Part shown: one piece after another, positions 11,641-23,745 of the stretch
Layout of the letters: each line of letters begins with the position of its first letter
How positions within the stretch are numbered: the first letter of the stretch is position 1
Translations under genes and position numbers: made by a program
Source of the DNA: Megamerina dolium
Taxonomy: Eukaryota; Arthropoda; Insecta; Diptera; Megamerinidae
DNA length: 64,000 nucleotides
Assembly (NCBI GenBank): GCA_963854835.1
Contig: OY978529.1
Coordinates: forward strand, 42,404,055 to 42,468,054
Direction of reading: 5' to 3'
Notes under the pieces: model-generated
What the model saw: only the letters and a program-made list of their open reading frames with translations
Told to the model about the DNA's origin: nothing
Database searches by the model: none

Positions 11641-13000
11641 AGTACAAAAGCTGATCAAAAACGACAAATATTTTTACAGATATTTTGAAGAATTCATTTT
11701 TATGTGAATATGTGAAAATTAATAATTTATCAGAATTTTTTAATACCTTTAATATCAGAATGGAATTCTGAAGAATTCTGAAGAATAAAGTTCTTTAAGA
11801 AATATTACATTGCTTCGAAATTTACGTTTGCCTGTAAATTGGATAATCTGAAAATTGCCTAGTTTTAGGAGAAAAAAACCAGTGAAAATACTGAACTTTT
11901 TCTTCAGAATTTTCTAATAAATTTCTAAATGTACATAATTTTATTAAAATATGCGAAAATATTGAAAAACTGAAAAGTATGCAATCATAGAAAAGCAAAA
12001 AAAATGCAAAAATCAAAATATTAAAATTATATTTTTATTAAAATATGCGACAATATTGACCGATTGTTATTAGCAATTTTAGAAAATTGTTAAATTAAAA
12101 AAATGTTTCTTCAACAAAAAAAATTATCTTTTTCATCTGAAAAGTATGCAATCGTAAATAAACAAATAAAAATGCAAAAATTAAAATATTAATATTACGA
12201 TATTTTCAAAACTAGCACAACTTAGGTTTTTGGTTTAAAATTTTTATTCAAATTAGAAGAGCTAGAAATACTGCATTATTTCAAAACTTAAAAACGCATA
12301 AGTATAAGAAATATATGCCAGAATTTTGGTTTTTGATTTTCATTTTTTTTTTTCCCAATTGCATAGTTTCAAACTTTAAAAATGAATGAAAATACGAAAT
12401 TCGAAAATTTTATTTCTTTTTAAGTTTTAAGAGATCAAATGTAAGAAAATATGAATATTTTAAGTATTTTTTCCACAAAATTTACTATTAAACATTCCAT
12501 TTTCGAAGAAAAATGCAAGAATTAAAAGATTTTATTTTATTTTATTGCCTTACCTTAACCTTATAACGTTATTAACTTAACAAATTCATTAAAATAAAAA
12601 CTTTTACATGTTGATGGAACAAAAATTGCTATCAAACATTCTCTTTTTCATTATAAAAATATTCTATAAAGCATACTTGAAAATAGGAAACCTGAAAATT
12701 GCCGAACTTTGAGAGAGAAAAATTAGACAGATTTTTGTACATAATTTTAGAAAATACTTTTTCTTATCAGAATTTGAGGAAATATTCTTTGATTATAACG
12801 ATAATATCAAAAGATAGTTCAAAAAAGTGCTCTCCAATATTATCTTTCCATCCTAAAAGTATGCAAGGATGAAATAAATGAATGAAAGTGTAAAATTTAT
12901 TTACAAAAATATATATAATATTAAATAAATTAATAAATAAATTCAATACTATATAGCTTTTTTCTCAAAACAAAAGAATTTCATTCAAAATAGTTAAAAT
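11640..13000. repeat. Degenerate AT-rich tandem repeats, unit about 170 bp (family T2)
   Basis: The phrase CTGAAAAGTATGCAATC followed by AAATGCAAAAAT.AAAATATT recurs at about 11968 and 12139 (171 bp apart), with a weaker copy near 12855 (CCTAAAAGTATGCAAGGA). TTTTATTAAAATATGCGA.AATATTG repeats at about 11940 and 12030. The units are very diverged, so the borders are approximate. Confidence 0.5.
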
Positions 13001-16000
13001 TTTGCAATTTATAGTAAATGATTTTATGAAAAAATCACAACCCTCATCCATCTGTTATGACATAATTATGACATTTGAAACATTGCGAAATTATAAAGTA
13101 AAATTTTAATTCAACACTTTTAAACGAACACGAACACTTTTAACGTTCTCTGTTTACTCACGATTACATTTAAAAAAAAAAACCTATACAAATAATAACC
13201 TTTAACAAGGCTTGTGGTAATATTATGAGATGCATATCATGCATATCATGCAGGTACACCACAGCAATGACATTGTTATGTACGTCTCGCGTATGTAGTA
13301 GTACAAGCCTTCGTGCCATTGACTTTATTACAAAACAACGCCAACAACAATATAAAAGCTTGTTGCACATAAAATTCACCCCCTCAAAATGTGAATAGAA
13401 AATGCGTCATCACTCAAGCGTGATAATGTTTTCAAATGGTAAAAATAATAGTAAGCCACATTCATAACCACGAAATGCATACAGGCAGTATCATGACGCT
13501 CATGTGTTTGAATATGTAATAAAATCTCTATACTTGTATTATACGAGTACGTAACCATTGAACTCGAAAAAATCTTTGTAAGTTACAAGTGGGATATTTC
13601 TGCTGTTCTGGTAACACATTTCATAAATACGCGAGCAAAACTAGTGACGCGCGGTAAACTTCCAGCTGAAAAGAAAGACCACAAACAGAAATTATATTTT
13701 TAAGAATTTCATATTTCACATCGAAATCATGGTTCGAAAATAATATCTTCTATTTCTTTGTTATATCGTTTTTATATTTCGATAAATAATTAAATAAAAA
13801 TAATTGACACTAGAGGTGCTCATGAATCTTAACTAAAGGTAACACACTGTTTCTTCTGTGGGAAAAAACAATTTCTTGAGTTTTCCCAGCCATAACTAAG
13901 TTAAACACCTAGTTACGATTCCCAACTCTCACTGAAATGAAAGAAAAATGCATCAGCTGCGCCTGAAAATATGCAAATAATTAATCATAATATAAATAAT
14001 GTAATTTTCTCTTGTCAGCTTTATTCAGTAGCGATTAAATATAATTGAAATTTACAATTTTAATACGAATATATATATATATATATATATTTATGCAGCT
14101 ATATGACTAGCTATTTGTGCAAACAGTAATGACACTTTATGATACAATGCCTAAAGGTATATTATATACATATTTGATATTTTCCCATATTCCTATGATA
14201 GTCATTGATAAATAACATATATTAATTATGAGAGAGAAAAAATAAATAAATAAATTTATATTGTATATCCTCAATACTGATACATATTTATTTTGCATAT
14301 ACTATTTGCCGTTTAAATATTGTAATCAATTCCAATGGATAGCCTAAAAGTATGCAATATATATTTTTTATATATTCAATATCAATCATTGTAATTGATC
14401 ACTCTTCTTTTTTTTTTTTGTATACAAATATAATACCTACATATATTTATTTATTTTAAATACATTGTATTGGAAAAAAAAAACAATTTTTTTTATTGTA
14501 AATTGTTTATATTTTATTTTTTATATAATATTAATATCTATCTTTCCATATACACATTGAATTGCTGCATTGAATTGAAACCCATTAATTTATTGTCTTT
14601 TCAATGGCTATTGGCTCAACTATGTTTCAATCACATTTAGTTTCGCTTATTCAAAATAAAAATAAAATCCATCACTCATAGAATATACAATAATATTTAG
14701 TCACACAATTTAAAATAATTACTCTTTTACTTTAAGATTCAGTATATGCACCCTTTAAGGTGGCTTTAAAATGTTGCAAACAATTTCTTTACCACTTGTA
14801 TTACGGTATATGTCATTATCAGCATTCCCGCCGTCTAGTTTTCATATCAACATATCTCTCTTTAATAAATACCACACTTGAGAATTCATTCATGTATTCA
14901 ACACCATATTGCACTTTCGCTCCTTTATCCATTTTTGTTTTTCTTGCTTGTTCACTTGTGCTATAATATTGTTGTGCTGTCAGAAAATTCTCACGGAAGG
15001 GATCATCCATCTGATATCAAATCATATCGATTGCAATTGAAACTGTTGAATCCTCGACAAACTTCGAAAACATCGCCTCATGTATCCAAGAAGATGTTGC
15101 TAAACAAATGCCTCAATCATCTCTCTCATAAAAAACCCTCCTTAGCTACGCAATTCTTTTAGAAATGCTGCTCCATTTGATGCATAATATCCACTACTCC
15201 ACTACTCGACTACTCTGTCTTTTATAATGTTCTCTCATTGCACATAAGCTGTCAGATAGATATGGGGTAATTTTTTTTATACTAGAGAATTTTATATGCA
15301 ACGCTATTTCAGTTTGTTTATATATTGTATTTGTACATCACACCATCAAGTTATTGCTGTGTGTTGTTACGCGGATGTTGTTAGCGCCTTTAACGATAGC
15401 AAACTGACAGCAAAGTGCTAAATGCAATGCCACTCATACCAACTGCTTTGTCTTCCATCTTGTACATACTTAATAACAGCAATGAAATGTATAATAACTG
15501 GAGTAATTGCATTGTAATCTTTATGTTGTATATATGCAAGTTTTCGCTTTCAGTCTTATTGTGCTTATTAATTTTGGATACTACTGCAAGGGATCTCAAC
15601 TGACTGATCTCCTTCCATCAAGAGTGGATTTCAGCAGAAAATATGAAATTCGAATGTGATAGTTCAAGATTTATCATATATTTTCTATATGGATGGCTCC
15701 AAAATAAAATACTAAACAATTTCCGAATGTTATCTGAGCAACATGGACATGCTTTGATGACCAAAATCTTTCTCATATATAATGAGAATATTCGTATGAA
15801 TAATATACAATAAATACTCCTATGCGATATGCGCCATGTACAAGTAACTATGACAAATTTCAACAAAAATCAATACAAGAATTTATTCAACGAAAAATAA
15901 TGGTGCTGTCAGATTCATTACCGAAGGCTTATAAAAGCAATCAACCAAAAACAAAAAATGGGGAATGTGATGGTGTATCATTGGTATTAAATGCAAACAA

Positions 16001-16829
16001 ACAAACAAATTGAATAATAATAAAAAAAAAATCAACAAATATTGTGAAATTAATAACCTGGATTTATTTATTTATTATTATTATTATTATTACGATTTTT
16101 TTTTTTTGTATTCTTCTGATACAAACATGAACATTTATGAGTCTATTTGATTGCTTACAATACGATGAGTATATATGTACTCGCATGTATGTTGGTCTCA
16201 AAGAGGATTTATTTATCAATGGTAAATATTAACAAAGAGACACGAATGCATGCATGTTTGTATGCTGTGACATTATTGAAAGAGCACAAATCTCAATGGT
16301 ATCTTAAAAGGACAAAAGAACTCATTACATCAAGTTAAACATAATTTTGATGGTTTGATGCTCATACATATGTTTATATACATGTATGTATATGTATATA
16401 AACAAATTGATATAATTGATTTTCTATTACCTTCGCTATTATGTGTACGTGATACATTATTAATAATTTCATTGTTATTTCAGCATTGTAGTCTTTTGTA
16501 ATATTACATAGTGTATGTATGATTATATCTTTTTATTGAATGTTTTATTTCCTTTACATGTACATATATAACATAAGTACTTATTGTTATAGGGCCTTTT
16601 ATTCGTATGTACTACCTGTGGTATGAGTAATCAGCTTAAGTAAGATATAATATATTTTGGATATATGTATGTATTATTCTAATTGAAACTAATAAATAAA
16701 TGACTATTAATAATGTATATTAATATTTACAATTAAATGTGGCGCAAAGTGTGGTAAAGATAAGTTTGAGAAAATAAAAACACATTTTGCTTTTGGTGAA
16801 CTCGTTTTTTGATTACTGACAAGAATAAT
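13001..16829. other. Intergenic, no gene seen
   Basis: AT-rich DNA with an (AT)n run near 14073-14090 and an (ATT)n run near 16070-16092. Several 60-95 codon ORFs (for example 14819-15010 on the minus strand) lack any family signature, splice context or neighbouring exon. Confidence 0.55.
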
Positions 16830-18240
16830 ATTATATTTCGAATTTGAAACATACAATTTTTTATGCGAATAATCAAATAAAGTATATGCGAAAACATAAA
16901 TTTGTATGGAAGATAGGTGTGATTTTCATCCAAGTAGTCTTATTCTTAGACTCGCCGTTTTTCTGGTAAAAATATTCTCATATACCGAGTTTCAGCATGA
17001 TAACTTCATATTTCCGTGAGTAGCATATATTCGAAAATATAAAATTGCATTGAAAGTGGGTCTAGCTTTTGTTAAATTACATCCGCTCTTAAAGAAATTG
17101 ATTTGTTGGTATAACTGATCTTATGTTTCAGCATGATAACTTCATATTTCCGTGAGTAGCATATGTTCGAAAATATAAAGTTAGATGAAAAGTTAATCTA
17201 GCTTTTTTTGAATTACATTCACTCTTAGAGAAATTGGTTTATTGGTACAATGTACAAAGCTCATGTACTAAGTTTCAGCATGATAACACAATATTTCTGT
17301 GCGCTAGATGTGAAAATAAATATTCGAAAACATATTTTTGTATGGAAAGTACATTTTGTTTTTATTCAATTACGCTTATTTTTACCAAATTTTAACATAA
17401 TAACTTAATAGTTCCATGCGCTAAATTTAAAAACAGTTGTTCGAAATCGTACTTTTATATAGAAGGTAGGTTTTGTCTGCAGAAACTTTTTTGAGAAATT
17501 GATTCTTTGATAATACAGATCTCATGTTCCACGCTTCAACATAATAGTTTAACATTTCTGTAAAAACAGATGTTCGAAAACATACTTTTGTATGAAAAGT
17601 AAACGTAGTTTTCATTCGATTATGACCATTTTTAGATAATTTATTTCGTCGGTTAAACTAACCTTATATACTAAGTTTCAACTTGATAGCTCAATATTTC
17701 CGTGTGCTAGGTGTGAAAACATATGTTCGAAAAAATAATTTTATATTAAAAATTAGTTATGATTTTCATTTGAATATCAGTCATTTTCAGAAAATTGGAG
17801 TTTTTTGTTACACTGATCTTAATTAACAAGTTTCAAGATGATAGTTTAACGTTTTCGTGCATCAAGTGTGAAAAAAGATGTTCGAAAGCATATTATGGTA
17901 TAGAAGGTAGATGTAATTTTTATTCAACTACGTCCATTTTTAGTAAATTGATTTCATTGGTAAAATTGGTTCCATTCACTTAGTTTCATCATGATAGCTT
18001 AATATTTCTGCGCGCTAAATGTGAAAATAGATGTTCGAAAACATAATTTTATACCAAAGATAGGTGTAGTTTTCATTCGATTGCAATAATTCTCAGAAAA
18101 ATTGTTTATTTCAGAAATATAATACTAATCCATGACTTTCAGATGGATATCTTGCGTAAATTCTGAAAACAAATATTCGAAAATATGTTTTGTGTGGGCA
18201 ATAAAAATAGTTTTCATATGATATCACCCAAATTTGATAT
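16830..18240. repeat. Degenerate tandem array of about ten ~150 bp monomers (family T3)
   Basis: Each monomer contains GTTCGAAAACATA, TTTTGTATGAAAGGTAG, GTGATTTTCATTCGATTA and GTTTCAGCATGATAAC. The TTCGAAAA core appears near 17031, 17167, 17324, 17441, 17574, 17727, 17882, 18034 and 18177, with a weaker one near 16886; spacings run from about 117 to 157 bp. Two neighbouring monomers (about 16990-17060 and 17128-17190) are nearly identical over ~55 bp, a local recent duplication. The same family occurs at 26.2-29.0 kb. Confidence 0.8.
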
Positions 18241-19085
18241 TCTAGACTTGTTAATCAAACACTACTCACATAGTAACTAATATATTCATTTTTAAATGGA
18301 AGTAAAAATTTTATATTTTATTGACCCTTTTAAAATGTGGCATAAAAATGTGAGAGATATTGTTCCCAATGCTTGAAAAAAATTTGTTTTCAAACAACAA
18401 CAGTTGATTTCGCCCAATAATGATTCAATCATCAAATTCATTAATATTTTTTTAAAAAAATGTAATTTTAAGCTCATAAAAATTGCTCTTCCTCTTTGTG
18501 GTATTTTAATAAAAACCCTAAATTTTTATATTCGAAAAAAAATATATATCAAAATATACATTACAAATTCATTAAAAACTCATCATCCACTGATATTTTA
18601 ATGTTTACCAAATAGCACGTGTCATCATCATTGCATTTTTGTTTTTGTTTTTATTTTTTGCATTGTCACGCGTCAGTTTTTCTGTTTTTAAAATATTCTT
18701 TTATCTTTTATGCAATCACACAAAGAAAAATAGTTAATGGCCAATTTATGAAATGTTAAAATAAACGCAACAAAAAATTACTAGAGTGTAAAATGAGGGG
18801 AAAGAAGAACATAAGTAATATTCTTTGAAATTGAAATGCATAGGATTTCTATTTCATTTCCTGTTGGTTGGTGCTTCACGAAAAGCTGTCATCAAATTCG
18901 GCAGAAGTAAACAAATCGAAATTTTATACAGAAAATATAATAAATGAGTGATAAACATACGAGTATGTAATTTATATCATCCAATCATTAATCATAGTTA
19001 ATACCATTTTGTCTTCAAATCACATAAAAATAATCATAATGGCTTGCATTTTCATAGAAAAACTATTTTTACATAATTTCTTATA

Positions 19086-19137
<52 letters not shown>

Positions 19138-20078
19138 GTTATTATTAGTTATCTTTGTTTTGTTGACGAAAAAAACTTTATGTCAAACAAAAAATGCCAA
19201 CACATCCCAACTCAAACATAATGTAAATGATCAAAAGCATGGGTAGGTGGATTCGAAAGCCAAACCATTTACAAAGTAAAACGTGAAACACGTGAAAAAT
19301 CCCATAATAATGATTTAACTTATTGCATTTGTGTTGAATAATGGTTCTGCCATCAAATGACATACTGTATGTCTGTATGTACATACGAGTATAGTAGGGA
19401 GTATTTGACAGTTGCATTATTCATTTATCACACGAAATACTCATACATAGTCAACAGCATGTCAGGCATTGTGGAAAAGTGAAATTCAGAAACAAAAAAT
19501 GCTAAACAAATTTATTACTATCATCATGAAATATATATGTATACAGTCGTACAATGAGTGATATGTAAATTATATGTAGTGGTTCATAAGGGTTATGATG
19601 ATTAAATCCATTTACAAATGCTTTCGAATGTGCCTTTAATGTATTAACAAAGAATTTACTTAAAGCATAGTTTATTTGAAATTTAAAAACTTCATAGAAA
19701 AATCTAATGAAAAAAACTAAAGTTTAATTATTTGGCTTTATTAAATGAGAAAATGTAGTAAGCAATTTTTAATTCATGCTAGGTTTGTAGGCATCTTTCA
19801 GAAAATGCTAACAAAATCAGATTGAAAATTGTCAAAGAATTGGCTTAATTCCTATACATAATTACTTTAAGTCACCATATATATAAGTAGATTCGAAAGA
19901 ATAATTTCGATATAGTTTCCATAAAAAGAATTCGTAAGGTCTAAGAAGTTTAAGAGGTTTAACTTCATTTAAGCTTTTATTATAGGAAAATGATACTCTA
20001 TAAACAAAGGAAGTTATTGCATTGTTAAAGCTTCCAGCCGGAAACTATTTCGAAAATGTTTATATACGGAAGCTTTAG
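18241..20078. other. Intergenic, with a long (ATT)n microsatellite
   Basis: An uninterrupted ATT run occupies about 19089-19148. No gene or element is recognised in the rest. Confidence 0.6.
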
Positions 20079-20093
20079 AGCATCAATAATATT

Positions 20094-21107
20094 CTTCTTT
20101 TTATGTGTCCATAACAACCGATGATCGATTTAGGCCGAACACGTAATGCGGCGACAGTTTTCTCTGTTCTTCGCTTGCTGGCGTCAATTGGATACTTCAA
20201 GCCCCGCCAGGTTATCCAACATTTGATCCCTCCAACGGAGGTTTGGTATTCCTCTGCTTCTGTGTCCTCCAGGAGGTGCCGAATGAAATACACTCTTCGC
20301 TGGAGTGTCTTCTTCCATTTGCTCTACATGACCTAGTCAGCGCAGCCACTGGATTTTGTTTTGTCTGATTGTGTCAATGTCAGAGTACAGCTCATACAGC
20401 TCATCGTTGTACCTTATTCGATACTCGCCATCAACGCGAATAGGTCCGAAGATCCTGCGCCGAACTTTTCTCTCGTAAACTCCATGCACTCTCTCATCCG
20501 TGGAGAAAATTGTCCAAGCTTCTGCGCCATTTGTTAGAACAGGTATAATGAGGAACCTGTAGAGTATGATTTTCGATCTTCGAAAGAGGGATCGACTACT
20601 CAATTACTTACTCAACCCAAATTAACATCTGTTAACAAGAGTTATCCTACGCATGATCTCCAGGCTGACGTCATTACAGTTGTTGATGCTGGTTCCAAGA
20701 TAGATGAAGTCCTTCACCACTTCGAAAGTGTAATTGTCAACAGTGACGTGTTGTTCAAGACGCAGTAACTCTTTGTTTGTAGACACTAGGTACTTCGTCT
20801 TGCCTTCGTTCACCATAAGACCCATTCCACGTGACTCTCGTTCAAATTCAGAGAATGCTGCACTGATTGCTCGCGAGTTGATACCGATTATGTCAATATC
20901 GTCGGCATACGCCAGCAGCATGACACTTTTGTTGAAGATAGTGCCATTATGTCCTAAATCTACAGCTAATATAATTTTCTCCATAATGAGGTTGAAGAAG
21001 TTACACGATAACGAATAACCTTGTCTGAAACCTCCTTCGGTATTAAACGCAGAGGAGAAGTCCTTCCAATTTTCACTGCACAATGAGATTTAAGCAGTGT
21101 CATTCAT
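20094..21107 (-). pseudogene. RTE-like LINE, 5'-truncated copy A (old)
   Basis: The minus strand encodes a decayed RT: FNTEGGFRQGYSLSCNFFNLIMEKII, then LLAYADDIDIIGINSRA (catalytic YADD box), then YLGTSINNCNDVSLEIMRRITL. A frame break follows, then FLIIPVLTNGAEAWTIFSTDERV and GEYRIRYNDELYELYSDID. The 3' terminus TTGTTATGGACACATAAAAAGAAG matches the other copies. A probable target duplication flanks it: AGCATCAATAA at 20079-20089 and AGCAGCAATAA at 21108-21118, one mismatch. It is the most diverged copy of the family in the window, and a SINE later inserted at its 5' boundary. Confidence 0.88.
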
Positions 21108-21118
21108 AGCAGCAATAA

Positions 21119-21486
21119 TAATAAATAAAAATAAATATTTGGCACTTAAAGTCCCAAAGGGCTCATTGGCCGAGCTTCTCTTCCATTACTGTTGTGCGTC
21201 TTAAATTTTGGACAGTATTAGAAGGGACCTACTTATTTTAGCCGGTTCCGAACGGCAGAACACTTGTGACATCACTTTTTCTGAGCTTTGTCACTGAGTT
21301 CTTTTAGAAGCTTTTTCATGGCAAGTTGTTACTGTCGGAAGAATTGCCAATTGCTTGCCGACAGGTGGGTACCATTCGAAAGAAAAATCTTATCGATATT
21401 AAATTTGTTATGCATCAGCCGGGGATTGAACCACGACCTACAGATCAGAAGGCGAACACACTAACCACTGAGCTACGGCACACACC
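21119..21486 (-). mobile_element. tRNA-derived SINE, copy 2 (fullest copy, with target duplication)
   Basis: A full-length copy on the minus strand: a tRNA-like head at the right end (CCGTAGCTCAGTGGTTAGTG, B box GGTTCAATCCCC), a body, then CTCGGCCAATGAGCCCTTTG and an AT-rich tail ATATTTATTTTTATTTATTA. Perfect 12-bp duplications TAGCAGCAATAA flank it (21107-21118 and 21487-21498). The insertion site is the boundary of RTE copy A, so the SINE arrived after that LINE. Confidence 0.9.
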
Positions 21487-21561
21487 TAGCAGCAATAAGC
21501 TATTATCAATTTACCGACTTCCGAATGAAGGCTATATAATTGAATTTGAAAACGGTCAAAT

Positions 21562-21830
21562 GGGTGCCGTAGCTCAGTGGTTAGTACGTTGGCCTTCTGA
21601 TCTGTAGATCGTCGGTTCAATCCCCGACTGAAGCATAAATTGAATATTGAAAAGATCTTCCTTTCGAACGAGACCCATCTGTCGGCATCCAATTGACAAT
21701 CCTTCCGGCCGTAATAATTTGCCATGGAAAAGCTTCTAAAAGAACTCTGTGACAATGCTCAGAAAAAGTGATATCACACGATTGACCGAGGCGACCCCTA
21801 GTTCCAAAGTAAATAAAAATATATATTAAA
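21562..21830 (+). mobile_element. tRNA-derived SINE, copy 3 (variant tail)
   Basis: The head GGGTGCCGTAGCTCAGTGG has its A box at 21570-21580 and a B box GGTTCAATCCC at 21614-21624. The body matches the family up to AAAAGTGATATCACA, but the 3' part (GATTGACCGAGGCGACCCC and TAAATAAAAATATATATT) differs from copies 2 and 5. No clear target duplication was seen. The 63 bp between this copy and copy 2 look like unique DNA. Confidence 0.85.
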
Positions 21831-23745
21831 TGAATATGATCGCACGGTTTGCAATGACTCTGATTTGCCAACAAAAACAAAAACCCACAAAGTCACACAA
21901 TTATCGCATTTGTTGTTCTATCACCACAATCCTCTAAAAAACTTTAGGAAACTAAGGACAGCCTAGCTAACTAGGTTCATTCCATAGAGTTTATGTCATG
22001 TAGCAGGTTTTAAGGGTCAAATACTTCACAGAGCCAGTCAAATTGACGAAGAAGTTGTTCCCCCAAAATGTATGCCTCCCGTTTGCCAGAGTCGGGCACT
22101 TCCAGAAGAAATAATTGAGTGATTATTTTCAATAAAAGTTTTCACACCTTGTCCAGTGATTATGAATAGAAATACACAATTTCTGCATATGAGTCATTCC
22201 ACAGCAGTGACCTGAAAATTTTTAAAATAAGCGTGATTCTATTTCTTAGCGTACAATTATCATAAATTTTGGTTCACTAAATCCAAATCTTTGGTCCAAA
22301 ATATAAAATTTGCTGTTTTTTTTAATATATTTTGTAAAAAAATGTAAAAATCATATTACCTTTCCGTGAGTTTAAGAAAAAGAATCAAATCTGCCTCGAA
22401 AATGTTGACTTCGATTTAGATTTCAGTGCCAAAAATCCAAGTCTTTCTCTTTTTTTTCATATGTGACTATGCAGATAATTCATTTTTATTTTGTTTTGTC
22501 CAATTTTGACCAAATATAGACCAAGACTTTTGGTCAGACCTTAAATAAAGCATATTCTCAAAATAATTGCTTCCATTTTAAGTTTCAATAAGGTCTAAAA
22601 ATAACTACTAAGCAAGAGACATAACTTGCTGCAGTAACTTTAATAAAAGGTAAACCATTTTCGATATGGAGGTTAGAACTACTTCTAAAAGGCCTCTACT
22701 AAGTTAAAATAAATGAGAAGGCACAGCTTTTTTTTAATACTACATATTGTTCATTATACTAACAAGTAATTAAATGATCTTAAGATTGTTAAAGATTTTA
22801 AATGTTATTAAAATAAATGCCGCAATCTTATTGCTAATCACATAAATTGCAATTACTAAAACCTAATAACAATATGTATTATAGTGATAAATTTATACAT
22901 AAATTCTTAAAGTTTCTAACTTGCTACATATATTTTCGAAAGTCAAGAAACCAACCCAAAAAAAATTTAAACTATATGATTCTCATTTTTATTAAAAAAT
23001 AGTTTAATTTATGTGGCATGGCATACGACCTGAAGTTAAACGACTGTTCAAGTGCAAAATAAGCAAACGTTTTATTTTTTTCCCTCCTCATATTTTATAA
23101 CTTCAAATAGAAAAAATGTCATCTAAACTTTATTTTTAACAAACAAAATATGTATATATATATATCATACCTTATTTTATAAATGGTTATTTTGCGATTT
23201 GCTGTGATTGCTAAGGAAACTTTATTATTATTGTGTTGATGGTGGTTCTAGCGATGGGCTAGGCACCTACTTGGTGGCGGCAACAATCATAATTTACATT
23301 CCATTCCACTTGTATATACATACAAATTATTACGATAGTTGTGACTGGAACTTCATATGACAATTTTCATATTTCTATTCGTACATGGCTTATTTTTCAA
23401 ATACATATACACAAATTTTGCCAGTTGCGTGTACCTTTTGGTATTATACGTTCATGTACACATGGGAATTATTTGCTTGTTCGCTAGAGTCTCGATAACA
23501 TCATCCTGCTGCTGCTACTTGTACATATATATTATACACAGCAGGCATAGGAGCGCTTTTCTATCACGTGAAACACGCACACGTTGCAGCCATCAAATGA
23601 CGTCTCTGATGACGCTACATAATGTGAGTGAAATACGAAAAGGAAATGTATTTACGATGAAGTATATATGTATTATAAGTGTATTTGTTACGTGGTCTGT
23701 TGGGAATAATTCAAATTTCGAAATCACTGTGTTTATATAACTTTT
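21831..23745. other. Intergenic, no gene seen
   Basis: AT-rich. Around 22010-22100 the sequence is GC-richer and could be a very old LINE or SINE remnant, but I could not assign it. The 127-codon ORF at 23357-23740 has no motif and lies in low-complexity ATAC-rich DNA. Confidence 0.5.

Noticed and set aside
14819..15010. 63-codon minus-strand ORF with hydrophilic, protein-like composition
   Set aside because: A genuine ATG is present, but the length is well within chance and there is no splice site, neighbour exon or recognised motif.
16830..18240. Regular repeats considered as a CRISPR-like array
   Set aside because: The genome is eukaryotic, the repeats are diverged whole monomers without unique spacers, and no cas-like genes exist.
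21562..21635. tRNA-like sequence with A and B boxes
   Set aside because: It is the head of a SINE: the acceptor and anticodon stems do not pair and the SINE body follows immediately. The same applies to the heads at 4.7, 21.48, 38.2 and 44.6 kb.
23357..23740. 127-codon plus-strand ORF with hydrophobic runs
   Set aside because: It runs through ATACATAT-type low-complexity DNA; the hydrophobic segments come from T-rich sequence and there is no conserved motif.
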